From assembly GCA_010030205.1 (NCBI GenBank), contig RGQD01000011.1, positions 1-35,346 of the forward strand: a stretch of 35,346 nucleotides of DNA, read 5' to 3'. Below, one piece after another: positions 34,016 to 35,346 of this stretch; the first letter of the stretch is position 1, and every line of letters starts with the position of its first letter. Origin of the DNA: Betaproteobacteria bacterium. GTDB lineage: Bacteria > Pseudomonadota > Gammaproteobacteria > Burkholderiales > Burkholderiaceae_C. The position numbers were made by a program, and so were the translations under genes. Below the pieces are notes generated by a model. That model was not told the origin of the DNA. It searched no databases and saw nothing but the letters and a program-made list of their open reading frames with translations.

Positions 34016-35346
34016 ATGGCCCTCACCCGAGCCGTCAGGCGAGCTGTTTCAGTGGCTCGGCCAACGCGCCCATTGCCGCTGCTGCGGATGCACTTGCTGA
34101 CGCGGCTGAGTTTGGCGTTGGCGCTGTTGCCGCTGGCCGCCCAAAGCCAGCCGCTGGACAGTCTGATCACCGAGGCGGTGTCTGCACACCCGGCCACGCA
34201 ATCGGCCCAGGCGCAGCAGGCCTCGGCCCGGGCCGGGCTGGCCAGTGCGCGCTGGCAGTACTGGCCGACGCCGTCGGTGCTGGTCGAGACCGCCGGCACC
34301 AGCGCCACCGACAGCGCCTACCAAGGCGACCACCGGGTTGCGACCCTGAGGCTGCAGCAGCCGCTGTGGACCGGTGGCCGTTTGAGCGCCGGCCTGAGCC
34401 GGGCCGATGCAGGTTTGGCCTACAGCCAGGCATCGCTAGACGAAGTGCGCCAGCAACTCGCGCTGCGCGTGGTCCAGGCCTACGGTGACTGGCTCGCTGC
34501 GCAGCACAAGACCGCGTCGCACGGCAAGACCCGCGCAGTCCACGAAGATCTGCAGGTCCGCGTCAAGCGCCGGGTCGAGCAGGGGATTTCGGCCGAGAGC
34601 GACCTGGTGATGACCGATGTTCGGCTGCAGTCGCTGGCCGCTGACCTGTCGGTCGCGCAACTCCAACAAGATACCGCGCTGGTGCGGCTGGGTCAGCTGC
34701 TGGGCCGACCGGTGCTGGGTGCCGAGCTGTCCGTCGCCGCGCCTCGCGCGGTCGACCCGGCTTGGTTGTCGCAGTTAGAGGGCGTGCTCGCCGACGGCGT
34801 CGACCTGCTGGTCGACCTGGGCGGCCACACGTCGACCCACCGGCTGGGCGTGTTCGCGCTGCGCGCGGCGCCGGTGCAAGCGACTTTCCTGGGCTACCCG
34901 CACTCGACCGGTTTGTCGGCGATCGACTGGCTGATCGGCGACGCGGTGGTCAGCCCGGCCGAGCACGGCCACTTGTTCAGCGAGGGCATCGCCCAGTTGC
35001 CGGGCAGCGTGTTCTGCTGGGCGCCGGTCGACGCCTACCCGCTGCCCGCGCCGCGCGAGCCCGGCGCGGCGCTGCGCCTGGGTTCGTTCAACAATGCGAT
35101 GAAGCTGACGCCGCGAACGATCGCGCTGTGGTCGCGGGTGCTGCACGCATTGCCTGGCGCTGAGCTGCTGCTCAAAGCGCCGTCGCTGAAAGACGCCGAG
35201 GTGCAAGCCCGTTTTGCCGCACTGTTCGCGGCCCAGGGCATCAGCGCCGATCGCCTGGTCTTCAGGGGTCCGAGCGGCCTGGCCGACATGATGCAGGAGT
35301 ACCGCGACATCGACATCGCACTCGACCCCACGCCTTACAACGGCGG
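34016..35346 (+). CDS. TolC-family outer membrane protein fused in frame to a GT41 segment (runs off window)
   Basis: The frame is open from ATG 34016 to the window end. Residues 25 to about 46 form a signal peptide (MHLLTRLSLALALLPLAAQSQ; ATG 34088 is an equally plausible start). Residues to about 253 match the first half of a TolC-type outer-membrane efflux protein (ITEAVSAHPATQSAQAQQAS, LRLQQPLWTGGRLSAGL, QAYGDWLAA, VEQGISAESDLVMTD). At about 34775-34790 the match changes, without a frame break, to a SPINDLY/OGT-like glycosyltransferase: VDLLVDLGGHTSTHRLGVF, FLGYPHSTGLSAIDW, LGSFNNAMKLTPRTIALWSR and IDIALDPTPYNGG. TolC normally needs about 430 residues of its own. A GT41 enzyme is cytoplasmic, so a secreted fusion makes no obvious sense. 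Deletion joining two genes is the simplest explanation. Confidence 0.7.
   Translation, partial: MALTRAVRRAVSVARPTRPLPLLRMHLLTRLSLALALLPLAAQSQPLDSLITEAVSAHPATQSAQAQQASARAGLASARWQYWPTPSVLVETAGTSATDSAYQGDHRVATLRLQQPLWTGGRLSAGLSRADAGLAYSQASLDEVRQQLALRVVQAYGDWLAAQHKTASHGKTRAVHEDLQVRVKRRVEQGISAESDLVMTDVRLQSLAADLSVAQLQQDTALVRLGQLLGRPVLGAELSVAAPRAVDPAWLSQLEGVLADGVDLLVDLGGHTSTHRLGVFALRAAPVQATFLGYPHSTGLSAIDWLIGDAVVSPAEHGHLFSEGIAQLPGSVFCWAPVDAYPLPAPREPGAALRLGSFNNAMKLTPRTIALWSRVLHALPGAELLLKAPSLKDAEVQARFAALFAAQGISADRLVFRGPSGLADMMQEYRDIDIALDPTPYNG

Overview
The window looks like a chromosomal segment of a GC-rich betaproteobacterium of the order Burkholderiales (a Rubrivivax/Leptothrix/Comamonadaceae-like organism). 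The basis is the gene content and style: a tolB-pal-cpoB operon, Bug-type periplasmic binding proteins, a ParC of the Burkholderiales type, YcaO, and a rubrerythrin / Fe-S oxidoreductase / DUF3501 trio. The genus cannot be fixed from this sequence alone.

Layout. Positions 1-560 hold tRNA-Ala(CGC) with its terminator and a small tandem repeat. Positions 558-3034 hold the rubrerythrin, GlpC-like Fe-S oxidoreductase and DUF3501 cluster. YchJ (reverse strand) and an HSL-type esterase follow. Positions 4620-7436 hold tolB, pal and cpoB of the Tol-Pal envelope system. Next come a YeeE/TsuA-type thiosulfate transporter and, overlapping it, tcdA for tRNA modification. Two tRNA-Lys genes (UUU and CUU anticodons) and a strong terminator close this conserved block.

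Positions 9650-17240 are an accessory region. It carries a tyrosine integrase, a HigBA-like toxin-antitoxin pair, a nonsense-mutated and doubly truncated hsdM, repeated CATGTAGC motifs, and two Bug-type solute-binding proteins separated by a 7-bp tandem repeat. About 2 kb of decayed, partly AT-richer DNA follows, with fragments of RTX-like and caspase-like genes and one small coiled-coil gene.

Positions 17287-24589 return to ordinary genes: a 46-residue secreted peptide gene beside ycaO, an acyl-CoA dehydrogenase divergent from an acyl-CoA ligase, and parC. Positions 24753-29543 form a compact operon for a 2-oxoacid:ferredoxin oxidoreductase. Its two subunits (gamma-alpha fusion and beta) follow a GltD-like FAD/NADPH/Fe-S subunit, so oxidation of a 2-oxoacid, ferredoxin and NADP(H) may be coupled.

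Positions 29600 to the end are a second rearranged region. It holds remnants of two glycosyltransferase genes, a PIN/RHH toxin-antitoxin pair, and a two-component system (7TM-DISM sensor kinase plus OmpR-type regulator). Divergent from the kinase is an open frame in which the first half of a TolC-family outer-membrane protein is joined in frame to a SPINDLY/OGT-type (GT41) glycosyltransferase segment. This frame runs off the window.

The most notable observations are the TolC-GT41 chimera with a tandem 10-bp operator-like repeat upstream, the uncharacterised rubrerythrin cluster, the ycaO-linked small secreted peptide, and the repeat-bordered integrase region.
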